A stretch of DNA of 64,000 nt from an uncultured Desulfosarcina sp. Its GTDB lineage: Bacteria > Desulfobacterota > Desulfobacteria > Desulfobacterales > Desulfosarcinaceae. The notes below the pieces were generated by a model. That model was not told where the DNA came from and did not search any database. It was given only the letters and a program-made list of their open reading frames with translations. The stretch's first letter is position 1, and the number at the start of each line of letters is the position of its first letter. This document shows, piece by piece, positions 1 to 8,644 of this stretch. The stretch lies in assembly GCF_963668215.1 (NCBI RefSeq), contig NZ_OY764190.1, positions 3,596,001 to 3,660,000 of the forward strand, written 5' to 3'. The position numbers and the translations under genes are program-made.

Positions 1-1106
1 TTCATCGTCATCTGATGGCTGCCGGTCCAGGCGCCGTCCGGGTTGTAGCTGTAGGTGACATCAAAGGCGGGAGACAGCGACCATCGACCGTTTTTATCCA
101 TTAAGAAGGCGATGTTTTTTACATGGTCGTCCTGGTTGCGGGCGATGATGTTGAACGCCATGCGCCGGAACTGTTCTTCCACGGCATCCATGGGCAGCCC
201 CAATTGGCGGATCGCCAGCAGGGCCTGCTCATAGCTGTAGGCGCCCGCCATGTTGAAATCGAAGTGGGCCAGGCCGCACAGGGATTGCATGTACAATTTC
301 TCACCATCGTCGGTCCGGTCAAAACGGCGGGTCATAAAGTGCCGCCTGCCATTTTCCTCAAAAAGCCGGCATTCGGTCATGGTGATGCCGGCATCCCTGG
401 CCATCATCCAGTAAGCATATTCAACGGCGCCATAGCCCTGGGGATCGGCAAGCTCCTTGTCGCGGTTGCCGGCAACCCCGTCGAACTTGAGCAGCCAGTG
501 CCGGAACCCTTCGGGGGCATCCACCTGGCCTGAACGCACCTCATTGGTGGCCGGATTCCAGGCGATGATGGCCTTGGCCCGGGCACCGCCGGCCGAAGTG
601 CCCACTTTCAGGATGTCCGCCAGCGTCTTTTCCTTGTTCCGGTCGTCAAATGAGACCGACAGATGGTTTCGCCGGGATAAAATTTCCGATGCCAGGGCCA
701 CCAGCCGATCCACCTCGATAGGCGAAGATCGCCGCTCCCTGGGGCCGATGGCCGGTGCAAACTCCAGGGCGCCGGTCCCGCGCCGCCCCACATAGCAGAG
801 GCGCTCCACGGCGGTGAACGTTTCCGCTGCGCGTCCCTGGGTGGCCAGCCAGGCGTTGATCAGGGCATGGCCGAATTTGTCCGGCAGGGCATCGGCCAGC
901 ATGCCCGGCAAGCCGTAAAACGTCCTCGCAGGAAGCTCCGGAAAGGTGTAGACCCGCCGGGACAGCGGCATCATCAGCGGCGCCACCTCGATGCCGCTGT
1001 GAACGAAGTCGCCGTCATATTCAAAGGCGGCCACATTGCCGTCTTCCATCTCCGCCACAGCGCCTATGGTTCGGCCCCACAATTTCACCTCGGCATAAGC
1101 GCTCAC
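1..1106 (-). CDS. hipA: HipA-family serine/threonine kinase toxin (3' end cut by window)
   Basis: Toxin of a type II HipBA pair. HipA kinases phosphorylate a translation-related target (glutamyl-tRNA synthetase in E. coli) and induce dormancy. The frame stays open from a GTG at 1106 to the window edge, about 368 of the roughly 420-440 residues usual for the family. Visible family features are a Gly-rich loop (GTSAGGARAKA, about residues 169-179), the candidate ATP-binding lysine in LLKFDG (K207), the catalytic block NQDDHVKN (about 324-331) and the metal-binding AFDVTYS (about 348-353). The GTG overlaps the hipB stop by 4 bp (GTGA), so translation is probably coupled. No inactivating change is seen in the part present. 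The start is inferred from the overlap. Confidence 0.9.
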   Translation of the reverse strand, partial: MSAYAEVKLWGRTIGAVAEMEDGNVAAFEYDGDFVHSGIEVAPLMMPLSRRVYTFPELPARTFYGLPGMLADALPDKFGHALINAWLATQGRAAETFTAVERLCYVGRRGTGALEFAPAIGPRERRSSPIEVDRLVALASEILSRRNHLSVSFDDRNKEKTLADILKVGTSAGGARAKAIIAWNPATNEVRSGQVDAPEGFRHWLLKFDGVAGNRDKELADPQGYGAVEYAYWMMARDAGITMTECRLFEENGRRHFMTRRFDRTDDGEKLYMQSLCGLAHFDFNMAGAYSYEQALLAIRQLGLPMDAVEEQFRRMAFNIIARNQDDHVKNIAFLMDKNGRWSLSPAFDVTYSYNPDGAWTGSHQMTM

Positions 1107-1447
1107 GTTTTCCAGCTCCAGTTGTTATCCGGTGTGCGTTTTTTGCGTTTGGAGGATGCCCGTTTGCGGACCTTGCCTTTGATTTTGACCATCTCCATGG
1201 GGCTGGGGCCGGTTTCGGGAAGCCACTGTTCAAACCCCGACACCAGATCCAGTACGCGGCATATGCGAATCAGGTTGGCCGTCTGGGACGAGTAGCCGGC
1301 CTCGATGCGCTCTACTGTGCGTTTGGAAACCCCCGCCTCGTGGGCCAGATCCGCCTGGGTCAGTTGCATGTCGATGCGTTGCCGGCTGAGTCTTTTCCCA
1401 AGCGCTTCCAGTATGGCCTCGTCCGTCATGATTTTATTAATCTTCAT
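1103..1447 (-). CDS. hipB: HipB-family XRE antitoxin/repressor
   Basis: A 114-residue DNA-binding antitoxin directly upstream of hipA. An XRE-type helix-turn-helix covers about residues 8-70 (LTQADLAHEAGVSKRTVERIE). It is followed by a Lys/Arg-rich tail ending in NNWSWKT, the kind of C-terminal extension often seen in HipB proteins of this class. HipB normally binds its own operator and neutralises HipA. Here four related palindromes lie just upstream of the start codon, which fits autorepression. An alternative start at M7 would remove six residues. Family and partner are clear; repression is inferred from the site layout. Confidence 0.92.
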   Translation of the reverse strand: MKINKIMTDEAILEALGKRLSRQRIDMQLTQADLAHEAGVSKRTVERIEAGYSSQTANLIRICRVLDLVSGFEQWLPETGPSPMEMVKIKGKVRKRASSKRKKRTPDNNWSWKT

Positions 1448-1449
1448 AA

Positions 1450-1591
1450 TCGTAATTTTTGATGAATTATTTCTTATAATTGGTTTTATACGTCATTTAT
1501 TACGATATATAAAACATTAATATAAATTTTACAAGTCGTAAAATACGGCGATTTAAATTATTTATCACAATTATATCGTAAATTTTGACGA
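1450..1591 (-). promoter_or_regulatory. Four TCGT-N8-rCGA palindromes: probable HipB operators
   Basis: Four copies of a TCGT-N8-(A/G)CGA-like half-site pair sit in the AT-rich region upstream of hipB: 1450-1465, 1490-1505 (minus orientation), 1536-1551 and 1576-1591. Copies one and four match in 18 of 20 bases over the wider block. Centre spacing is 40, 46 and 40 bp. The N8 spacer matches the geometry of the E. coli HipB operator (TATCC-N8-GGATA), although the half-site differs. The first copy begins 3 bp from the hipB start codon. The binding protein is inferred. Confidence 0.65.
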
Positions 1592-1801
1592 ATTGAAAAG
1601 CATAAAGTAGCGGTTGTCGAGCTTTCCGCAGAATCGGGGAACAAATTGGGGAGGGTTGAAATTCTCGCCGGCCTCAGCCTTTTGCTGAATCTTATTCTGA
1701 TATCCGGCTGCCTGAAAAAAAGAGATGATGCCGACGTAATCTCCCGGCCTCATCGGCTGTACTTATTTGCTCCGGGCAACCGCCCGGGAAAAAGCCTCTC
1801 G

Positions 1802-1847
1802 AAGGCCGCTTGGAAGATGATCCGGTTCCAGGCGGCCTTTCCTTTTT
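1802..1847. terminator. Probable bidirectional terminator
   Basis: Arms AAGGCCGCTTGGAA (1802-1815) and TTCCAGGCGGCCTT (1826-1839) pair at 13 of 14 positions. A T-rich run follows on the plus strand (1838-1847) and a run of five T follows on the minus strand beyond a short GC stretch. It lies just after the stop of the minus-strand CoA-transferase gene. Between the hip operators and this hairpin (1595-1800) I see no supportable gene. Confidence 0.6.
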
Positions 1848-1849
1848 CA

Positions 1850-3340
1850 TTATGTGTGCATGTCTCCGGTAGCCATGAAGCGTTCGTGAAAGGCGAACGC
1901 CTCACTGAGGATATGCGGCTCGTGCCCGCCCGTGGTTCGAATGGCGCGCTGGTAATAGTCCCACAGAAGATCGCGATAGTCGGGGTGGGCGCACTTCTTG
2001 ATCACCTGTTCGGCCACCTGGCGCGGGGTCAGCGGGCGGGTGTCGACCAGGCCGTATTCGGTAACCACCACATCCACCGAGTGCTCGCTGTGATCCACAT
2101 GGGAGACCATGGGCACGATGGCCGAGATTTTTCCTCCCTTGGCCGTGCTGGGCGTGACGATGAAGGACAGGCCCCCGTTGCGGATGAAATCGCCGGAGCC
2201 GCCGATGCCGTTCATCATCTGGGACCCATTGACATGGGTGGAATTGACATGGCCGTAAATATCGACCTCGATGGCCGTGTTGATGGCGATCACCCCCAGG
2301 CGCCGGATAACTTCCGGTGCGTTGGAGATCTCCACCGGCCTGAGAACGATTTTGTCCCGGTAGCGATACAGTTCGTTGAAGAACCGTTGGCGGGCTTTGT
2401 GGGAAAGCGTCATGGCGGAGCCGGAGGCGGCGTGCACTTTTCCGAGGTCGATCAGATCCAGCACAGCGTCCTGCAGGACCTCGGAATAGAGATCGATGGT
2501 TTGGAAGAACTTGTTTTCGATGAATCCATTCAGGACCGCGTTGGCCACGTCGCCCACGCCGGACTGCCAGGGCAGGGAAGGGGGCATGCGGTCATGGTCG
2601 ATTTCATGGGCCACGAAGTCCAGGATGTTTTCGGCGATTTTCTGCGATACGGTATCCGGCTCGTTGAACACCGCGCAACTGTCCTCTTCCCGGCTGTAAA
2701 GAATGGCCACCACCTTGTCGGGGTCCATGTCGATGAACGGCTTGCCGATGCGGTCGCTCGCGCGGTAGATGGGAATGGGCATGCGGTAGGGGGGATCCTC
2801 GGGAATGAAGATGTCATGGACACCTTCCAGGTCCAGGGGTTCTGCGGATATTTCGATGATGATTTTCTCGGCCTCCCGAACGTAGGTAGGTGTGTTGCCC
2901 ACGGACATGGTGGGGATCAGGTGCCCTTTTTTCGTGATGGCCACGGCCTCCACGACGGCTACATCGGCCTTGCCCCAGTTCCCGTCACGAACTTGGGCGG
3001 AGAGGCGCGAAAGGTGATCGTCCTTGAAGTGAATCTTCCCCTGGTTGATTTTCTGCCGCATGCAGCGATTGCTCATATAGGGCCGCCGCCAGTCGACCAG
3101 ATCGGCCTCGGCCAGCACGCCGTCCACGGCATCGCCGGTGGATGCGCCGGCGAACAGATTGATTTTGAACTGCTCGCCGGCCTTGTGGCGGCGGACCAGG
3201 GCCTGGGGAATCAGTTTGGGGTAGCCGGCGGTGAAGCCGGAAATGAAAACATTGGTTCCATTTTGAATGTGCTGGCACGCCGCGTCCGGATCGGTGACTT
3301 TGTCCAGGAGCGATTTAAAGCGAATACGATCTTCCGACAT
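1850..3340 (-). CDS. Acetyl-CoA hydrolase / succinyl-CoA:acetate CoA-transferase family protein
   Basis: A 496-residue class I CoA-transferase of the Ach1/Cat1/AarC group, which moves CoA between acyl-CoA and a carboxylate such as acetate or succinate. The full family length is present. The catalytic glutamate is probably E287 in LYSEVLQD, and a Gly-rich loop (NGIGGSGDF) lies about 100 residues later. GGAGAA precedes the ATG. It lies about 240 bp downstream of ackA on the same strand, so the two may be transcribed together and work in acetate/acetyl-CoA interconversion. Sequence alone does not separate hydrolase from transferase activity, or identify the acyl donor. Confidence 0.88.
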   Translation of the reverse strand: MSEDRIRFKSLLDKVTDPDAACQHIQNGTNVFISGFTAGYPKLIPQALVRRHKAGEQFKINLFAGASTGDAVDGVLAEADLVDWRRPYMSNRCMRQKINQGKIHFKDDHLSRLSAQVRDGNWGKADVAVVEAVAITKKGHLIPTMSVGNTPTYVREAEKIIIEISAEPLDLEGVHDIFIPEDPPYRMPIPIYRASDRIGKPFIDMDPDKVVAILYSREEDSCAVFNEPDTVSQKIAENILDFVAHEIDHDRMPPSLPWQSGVGDVANAVLNGFIENKFFQTIDLYSEVLQDAVLDLIDLGKVHAASGSAMTLSHKARQRFFNELYRYRDKIVLRPVEISNAPEVIRRLGVIAINTAIEVDIYGHVNSTHVNGSQMMNGIGGSGDFIRNGGLSFIVTPSTAKGGKISAIVPMVSHVDHSEHSVDVVVTEYGLVDTRPLTPRQVAEQVIKKCAHPDYRDLLWDYYQRAIRTTGGHEPHILSEAFAFHERFMATGDMHT

Positions 3341-3530
3341 TGGGTTCTCCGTTTTGTTTTTTTTCCTGATTTCGGTCTCTATCCATGCGTTGCAGATATC
3401 CCGCGCGCCATGGGATCGAGCAGCACCCGCTCGTCCCCATGGTGCCGGTCCTCAATGTTGGAATTATATACGCTCCTTGGGAATGGCTTTCAATGCCCGT
3501 TTGCCCGGGCCGGGAATTTTACTTTTTTTA

Positions 3531-3561
3531 TTCGACGTTGGACGTTCGATGTTCGACGTTC
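3531..3561. repeat. Degenerate GACGTT/TTCGA short-word repeat
   Basis: A short tract made of repeated TTCGACGTT-like words lies directly after the ackA stop codon. It resembles the low-complexity word tracts at 10828-10865 and 54881-54925, which also sit at gene 3' ends. I assign no function. Confidence 0.4.
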
Positions 3562-3579
3562 ATGGGGGGGCTGGCTCCG

Positions 3580-4794
3580 TTACCCTATCGATCCAACCAC
3601 TTTCGCCGTCTGGCGGGCGATTTCCAACCCTTCGTTGGTGGGGATGACATAAATTTTGATCGGACTGCCGGTCGACGATATTTCACCCTGGTGGTCCTCC
3701 GGTGTCCGGTTTTTAAGCGGGTCCAGATTCAATCCGAAGGAAGCCAGCCCCTCGCAGCAGGCCGCACGGATAACCGCATCGTTTTCACCGATACCGGCCG
3801 TGAAAATCAGGGCGTCCAACCGGCCGAGTTCGAATGCGTAGGCGCCGATATAGTGCCGGCAACGATGGACGAACATATCCAGGGCGAGACGGGCGCTGGC
3901 ATCGCCGGATTCGGCCGCCTTTTGAATGTCCCGCATGTCGTTCATTCCGCAGAGGCCTTTCAAACCGCTTTCATTCTGCAGCACGTCCTCCAGTTCGTCC
4001 ACGGACATGTCCAGGCATCTGGCAAGGTACAGCATCACGCCGGGGTCGATGTCGCCGCCCCGGGTTCCCATGACCAGGCCTTGCAGCGGGGTCATACCCA
4101 TCGAAGTGTTCACGCTGGCACCTTCTTTGATGGCGCAGATGCTGGCGCCGTTTCCCAGATGGGCTGTGATCAGGTTGGCGTCTTCCGGGGAACGTCCCAG
4201 GCGCCGGGCCGCTTCCCGGGACACATACTGATGGGAGACGCCGTGGAATCCGTACCGGCGGACGCCCAGTTCTTCGTAGTAGGACCAGGGCAGGGCGTAA
4301 TGGCGGGCATGGGGCGGCAGGGTATGATGAAAGGCCGTGTCGAAGACCACGACCTGGGGGATCTGGGGAAACAGTTCCCGGGCGATGTTGATGACCATCA
4401 GATTGGCCGGATTGTGCAGGGGGGCCAGGGGAATCGTTTTTTCGATGGCGTCCAGCACAGCTGCGTCCACTAAGGTGGGTTCCCGAAAGGCTTCGCCGCC
4501 GTGAACCACGCGGTGGCCTACGGCATCGATCTCTTCCGGGCCGGCAATGGCCCCCGTATCGGAGGCGGTGAGTTGACGGACCGCCTGACGGAGAGCTGCG
4601 CGATGATCGGTCAGCGGCGTTTCGAATTTAACTTCGTGGATGCGACCTGAAGCCATGTGCGTCCGGTGGAATACCCTGCCGTTGGATTCGCCGATACGCT
4701 CCATCAGCCCGCGGGCCATGATTCGTTCGCCATCCATGTCCAACAACTGATACTTCAACGATGAGGAGCCGCAGTTGACAACCAGAATTCTCAT
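3580..4794 (-). CDS. ackA: Acetate kinase
   Basis: A 404-residue acetokinase (acetyl phosphate + ADP to acetate + ATP, reversible), cytoplasmic. The family motifs run in order: NCGSSSLKY at the N-terminus, HRVVHGG, VFDTAFHHTLP (the catalytic Asp region), HLGNGAS, GTRGGDIDPG, AGIGEN and TNEGLEIAR. Family members usually have TNEE where this one has TNEG; the metal-binding first Glu is kept. GGAG lies 3 bases before the ATG. No phosphotransacetylase gene is seen next to it; the CoA-transferase gene downstream is the acetate-linked neighbour. Confidence 0.97.
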   Translation of the reverse strand: MRILVVNCGSSSLKYQLLDMDGERIMARGLMERIGESNGRVFHRTHMASGRIHEVKFETPLTDHRAALRQAVRQLTASDTGAIAGPEEIDAVGHRVVHGGEAFREPTLVDAAVLDAIEKTIPLAPLHNPANLMVINIARELFPQIPQVVVFDTAFHHTLPPHARHYALPWSYYEELGVRRYGFHGVSHQYVSREAARRLGRSPEDANLITAHLGNGASICAIKEGASVNTSMGMTPLQGLVMGTRGGDIDPGVMLYLARCLDMSVDELEDVLQNESGLKGLCGMNDMRDIQKAAESGDASARLALDMFVHRCRHYIGAYAFELGRLDALIFTAGIGENDAVIRAACCEGLASFGLNLDPLKNRTPEDHQGEISSTGSPIKIYVIPTNEGLEIARQTAKVVGSIG

Positions 4795-4851
4795 TCACTC
4801 CGCCTTTGCATGTGGTTTCAATCCGAATTCCCATTTGCGCGCACGCTTTGT

Positions 4852-4880
4852 TTGCACATATTTAGCTAAAATGCTATAAA
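4852..4880 (+). promoter_or_regulatory. Sigma-70-like promoter upstream of the porin gene
   Basis: TTGCAC (4852-4857), a 17-bp spacer and TATAAA (4875-4880) form a good -35/-10 pair in an AT-rich stretch. The predicted start near 4887 would leave a 5' leader of about 170 nt before the porin start codon. In that leader I see no structure I can name. Confidence 0.5.
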
Positions 4881-5060
4881 AAGCTTTCAACCGGACCCCA
4901 GAATCGAAACATCTTGCATCCTCTTTTTACCGTGACACGACCATCGGCGTGAATCCGGTGCCCGGCGGCTTCCAAACGATTTTTCCAGATATAGACTGCC
5001 TGTATTGGGCGATGGGCAGGAGTTAATGGTGTTCAACCGCAAACCAAGCAGGAGGTAAAT

Positions 5061-6335
5061 ATGGTCAGGAGAAAATGGCGGCTTGTTCTGTATGCGGCTG
5101 CGGCAGCATTCGTTTCCGGTATCATGGTCTCATCGCCGGCCTTCGGGGCCGACCAGGAAACCCTGGACCGGCTCGAGAAGATCATCCGGCAGCAGCAAAC
5201 GCAGATCGAAGCCCAGCAAAAGGCGCTGGAAAAGTTACAGCAGCAGGTGGAGGCTCTCAAAGGCCAGACGGCCAAGGCCACGGTCAAGGCGGCTACGGAC
5301 AGTCCGGCAGCAGTCAAGACCACCAATCCCAAAGCCAGCATCAAGTTGTACGGCCAGGTGAACAAGGCGGTGCTCTACAGCGACGACGGCCACAACGAGG
5401 ACCTTTACCTGGTGGACAACGACAATTCCTCAACGCGCATCGGCGTGCTGGGATCCATCACCCCCAACGAGCGCTATGAGATCGGGACCCGGATCGAAGT
5501 GGAGTACCAGACCAACCCCAGCAATGCGGTTTGGCAGGAAGACAAACGCATCGACGACACCGATTTCGAGAAGCGCCATCTGGATCTTTGGGTGGATACC
5601 TATCGGTTCGGAAAGTTCTCTCTGGGCTGGGGGTCGACGGCCTCGGACAATATCGCTGAGGTGGATCTCTCCGGAACCAGTGTGGTGGGCTATTCCAGTA
5701 TTGCCAGCATGGCCGGCGGCCAGCGGTTCTACGATTCGAATACGGGGTTGCTGAACGCACCCTCCATCGGCAATGTCTTTGACAACTTGGACGGTCTGAG
5801 CCGTGACGAACGCATTCGCTACGACAGCCCCTCGTTCAACGGGTTTACGGGCTCGACCTCCTATGTGGCCGACGGCGGCGGGGATTTCGCCGTGCGCTAC
5901 AGCGCCCAGGTAGACGCTTTCAAGGTGGCGGCCGGGGCAGCCTACGCCAATCCCGGCAGCACGTCGGACTCGGTAGACGACCAACTGTCCGGATCGGTTT
6001 CCGTTCTTCATGACAGCGGGTTCAACGGCACCTTCGCCATGGGTACGTGCGATTACAAGGGCGGCCGCGACGGCGGATTTTTCTACACCAAGTTCGGCTA
6101 CCGGGGCCGCTGGTGTCCGCTGGGGGTGACATCCCTTTCGACCGACTACGGACGCTTTTCGGATATCGACGCCGATGGGGACGATGCCGACACCATCGGC
6201 TTCCAGATGGTTCAGGACATCCAGGAGTGGGGCACCGAAGCCTATCTGGGCTACCGGCTCCACAAGCTGGACAGAAACGGGGCCGATTTCGACAATATCA
6301 ATTCATTCATGACCGGTATGCGGGTGAAATTCTGA
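5061..6335 (+). CDS. Outer-membrane porin with N-terminal coiled coil
   Basis: A 424-residue trimeric-porin-like protein. A signal peptide ends near AFGA (about residue 30). It is followed by a Gln/Leu/Lys heptad coiled coil (about 33-70, LDRLEKIIRQQQTQIEAQQ), a Pro/Thr/Lys linker, and from about residue 92 (ASIKLYGQVNKAV) alternating beta-strands to a C-terminal MRVKF ending in Phe, the usual outer-membrane assembly signal. The layout matches DcaP/Porin_4-type proteins, which let small anionic solutes diffuse. AGGAGG precedes the ATG. A small lipoprotein gene overlaps its stop by one base. The solute is unknown. Confidence 0.85.
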   Translation: MVRRKWRLVLYAAAAAFVSGIMVSSPAFGADQETLDRLEKIIRQQQTQIEAQQKALEKLQQQVEALKGQTAKATVKAATDSPAAVKTTNPKASIKLYGQVNKAVLYSDDGHNEDLYLVDNDNSSTRIGVLGSITPNERYEIGTRIEVEYQTNPSNAVWQEDKRIDDTDFEKRHLDLWVDTYRFGKFSLGWGSTASDNIAEVDLSGTSVVGYSSIASMAGGQRFYDSNTGLLNAPSIGNVFDNLDGLSRDERIRYDSPSFNGFTGSTSYVADGGGDFAVRYSAQVDAFKVAAGAAYANPGSTSDSVDDQLSGSVSVLHDSGFNGTFAMGTCDYKGGRDGGFFYTKFGYRGRWCPLGVTSLSTDYGRFSDIDADGDDADTIGFQMVQDIQEWGTEAYLGYRLHKLDRNGADFDNINSFMTGMRVKF

Positions 6336-6547
6336 TGAACCGCCAATGGATTTTTGCGCTGGCGATTGCGGCCCTGATGGCCGGGTGTGCCGCATCGCCG
6401 CAGCCCTTCGAATACCACGACGACAGGGATGAGAAGCCGGGGCCTGGACTTTTCTCGGGTGATCGGGGTGGTTTTGTCATTCAAGGAGAATCCCGGGATG
6501 GGGCCGAGGAAAAAAAGATCCCGGAGGCTCCCCTCCCGGAAAAGTAG
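6335..6547 (+). CDS. Small lipoprotein, function unknown
   Basis: A 70-residue protein with a type II signal peptide: MNRQWIFALAIAALMAGC, lipobox LMAGC, with lipidation expected at C18. The remainder is short, acidic and Pro/Gly-rich, with no domain I recognise. Its ATG overlaps the porin stop codon by one base (TGATG), so it is translated with the porin. The coupling suggests a periplasmic accessory to the porin, but that is inference. A strong terminator follows directly. Confidence 0.7.
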   Translation: MNRQWIFALAIAALMAGCAASPQPFEYHDDRDEKPGPGLFSGDRGGFVIQGESRDGAEEKKIPEAPLPEK

Positions 6548-6565
6548 CCTAAGTACATAAAACAT

Positions 6566-6619
6566 CGCGCTGCGGGTATCCATGGGGTTTTTCGGATATC
6601 CACGGCGCGTTTTCTTTTT
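6566..6619 (+). terminator. Rho-independent terminator after the porin-lipoprotein pair
   Basis: A 16-bp stem (CGCGCTGCGGGTATCC with GGATATCCACGGCGCG, allowing G-U pairs) with a 12-nt loop is followed by TTTTCTTTTT. Confidence 0.85.
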
Positions 6620-6628
6620 ACGGATCGA

Positions 6629-7483
6629 TTAGTACGTCTTGCGCTTGGAAAATCCCCTACCCAAAACATTGAAGGTGTTTTCCGTAATAATGAAGGCTTC
6701 CGGGTCGATGGACAAAACCGCCTCTTCCAGCCGCTTGAGCTGATAGTTGTGAATCACGGTGAGGATGACCTTCTTGATTTTGCCCGTGTAGGCGCCGCTG
6801 CCGTCGAGAAAGGTGACGCCCCGATTGAGCCGGGAGTGGATTTCACCGGCAATTTTATCGTTGAGATCGGATATGACGATCACCATCTTGCGCTGGTTGA
6901 AAATCGTGAGCACATAATCCATGGTTTGCGAGGAGATGAAGCTCATGAAAAGGGAGTATAGAACCAGATCGGCCTCCAGAAATCCGAAACTGAAGGCAAA
7001 CAGGATCAGGTTGAAGGCGAAGAAGAACGTCCCTACGCGCACGTTCAATTTCTGATGCAGGATGATCCCCACAATGTCCAGGCCGCCGGCCGATCCCAGC
7101 GAATGCAGAATGATGCCGGAACCCGCGCCCATGAGCACGCCGCCGGCCAGAACCGCCAGAATCGGTTCATGGATGGGCAGGGGAAAATTGATCAGATCGA
7201 TGGCCGCCGAAAGTGCGGCCATGCCGTAAAGGCTATAGAAGAAAAATCGTCGGCTGATGTGAATCCAGCCGATCAGAAAGATGGGGATGTTGAGCAACAG
7301 GTACCACAAACCCGGTGACAGCAGTCCGCTGACATAGTAAATAAGCAGGGTCAGGCCCGAAATTCCGCCGGTTATAAAACCGTGGGGGATCGCGATGGAT
7401 TTCAACCCGATACCGAAAATTGCGGAACCCGCCGAAATTAACAGCAGGTTCCACATTACGGAAGAGATAAACCGGTTTTTCAT
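6629..7483 (-). CDS. YitT family membrane protein (YitT + DUF2179 domains)
   Basis: A 284-residue inner-membrane protein. Six hydrophobic segments lie in about residues 1-190, with family-typical text such as SAIFGIGLKSIAIPHGFITGG and GSAGGLDIVG. A cytoplasmic DUF2179 domain follows (about 200-284, MVIVISDLNDKIAGEI), ending in ITENTFNVLGRGF. The transported substrate of the family is not settled. I chose the ATG at 7483 because GAGGAAA precedes it; an upstream in-frame ATG at 7522 lacks a comparable site. Confidence 0.9.
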   Translation of the reverse strand: MKNRFISSVMWNLLLISAGSAIFGIGLKSIAIPHGFITGGISGLTLLIYYVSGLLSPGLWYLLLNIPIFLIGWIHISRRFFFYSLYGMAALSAAIDLINFPLPIHEPILAVLAGGVLMGAGSGIILHSLGSAGGLDIVGIILHQKLNVRVGTFFFAFNLILFAFSFGFLEADLVLYSLFMSFISSQTMDYVLTIFNQRKMVIVISDLNDKIAGEIHSRLNRGVTFLDGSGAYTGKIKKVILTVIHNYQLKRLEEAVLSIDPEAFIITENTFNVLGRGFSKRKTY

Positions 7484-7591
7484 TGATCGTTTCCTCAATC
7501 GTGGCCATCTCTGGATGGCCACTTGAAAGATTTTTCAAAGGCGCCAATTTTAATACCCATGCTACTCAAGTCAAGATGCAGGGATAAATAA

Positions 7592-8518
7592 ATGAGCGGT
7601 GAACCGATCCCATCCTCCAGCCGATCTGTAACCACGACGATCGAAGCCGATCTTTGCATCGGCTGCGGGCAGTGTGTGGCGGTCTGCCCCAAAGAGACCA
7701 TCACAATGGAAGCGGGCAAGGCGGTCGTGACTGGCAGCGAGTCCCTGAACTGCGGGCACTGCGCCGCGGTGTGCCCCACCGAGGCCATCCAGGTGGCGGC
7801 CCTGGATCCCGCGCTGGCCAAATTTGCCAACTTTTCCGCAGACAATCGCTGGCTGCCCCATGGCCGCTTCGACACCGCGACGCTGGTCAATCTCATGGGG
7901 TCAAGGCGCTCCTGCCGCAACTTTACCGATCAGCCGGTGGATGGGAAGCTTCTGGAGGATCTGGTGAAAATCGGGGTCACCGCACCATCGGGCTCCAACT
8001 GTCAGCCATGGACCTTCACGATTCTGCCGGATCGCCGGGCGGTGGCCGCGCTGGCGCAATCGGTCGGCGATTTTTTTCGGAAGACCAACCGGATGGCGGA
8101 AAAAGCCTGGCTGCGGTGGGGACTGAAATGGCTGGGCCGTCCGGAACTGGAAGCCTATTATCGGGATCATTATGCCACCATCGAACGGGGGCTGGAACAG
8201 TGGGACCGCGGGGAGCGCGATCTGCTGTTTCACGGAGCCCCTGCCGCGATTGTGGTCGCCGCGCAAAAGGACGCCTCCTGTCCGGCCGAAGACGCCCTGC
8301 TGGCCACCGGCCACATGCTGCTGGGCGCCCACAGCCTGGGGCTGGGAACCTGCCTGATCGGATTCGTGATCGAGGCCATGCGGCGGGACAAAGCCATTGC
8401 CCGGTCCCTGGGCATTCCTGGTTATGAAATTCCCTGCGCCGTGATGGCCGTTGGCTGGCCCGACGAAGTCTATCAACAGGTGGCGGGGCGGAAGCCGGTA
8501 ATGATTCGGTATGCCTGA
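7592..8518 (+). CDS. Ferredoxin-nitroreductase fusion protein
   Basis: A 308-residue protein joining an N-terminal dicluster ferredoxin-like domain to an FMN nitroreductase domain (from about residue 95, MGSRRSCRNFTDQPVDG). The first cluster has the complete C22-x2-C25-x2-C28-x3-C32-P set. The second has C54-x2-C57-x3-C61-P, with Ser51 where the leading Cys is expected, so it may hold a modified cluster or none. Likely role: ferredoxin-linked reduction of an unknown electrophile or nitro-type compound in the cytoplasm. A weak AGGGA site lies upstream of the ATG. The genes on either side give no clue to substrate. Confidence 0.88.
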   Translation: MSGEPIPSSSRSVTTTIEADLCIGCGQCVAVCPKETITMEAGKAVVTGSESLNCGHCAAVCPTEAIQVAALDPALAKFANFSADNRWLPHGRFDTATLVNLMGSRRSCRNFTDQPVDGKLLEDLVKIGVTAPSGSNCQPWTFTILPDRRAVAALAQSVGDFFRKTNRMAEKAWLRWGLKWLGRPELEAYYRDHYATIERGLEQWDRGERDLLFHGAPAAIVVAAQKDASCPAEDALLATGHMLLGAHSLGLGTCLIGFVIEAMRRDKAIARSLGIPGYEIPCAVMAVGWPDEVYQQVAGRKPVMIRYA

Positions 8519-8608
8519 CCACATTGCATTCGTACGGCAGGGATGGCATAGTGATTCCGGTATGATCCGGTGGTAACACAAAACTGATCTATTGATTCCG
8601 GAGGGAAC

Positions 8609-8628
8609 GCCCGTCCCTTCAAACGGGC
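8609..8628 (+). other. Hairpin in the leader of the cation exchanger gene
   Basis: GCCCGT and ACGGGC pair around an 8-nt loop, ending 16 bases before the TTG start. There is no T-tract, so it is not an obvious terminator. It may affect translation of the exchanger; I do not recognise a riboswitch class. Confidence 0.3.
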
Positions 8629-8644
8629 AACGAAAGGCGGATTT

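Noticed and set aside
1571..1753. A 60-codon minus-strand frame between hipB and the CoA-transferase
   Set aside because: It overlaps an operator-like site, lacks a ribosome-binding site and resembles no protein I know.
1646..3652. A 668-codon open frame on the plus strand
   Set aside because: It is the antisense shadow of the CoA-transferase gene; the product has a His/Gly/Asp-rich composition typical of antisense GC-rich frames and no recognisable domain.
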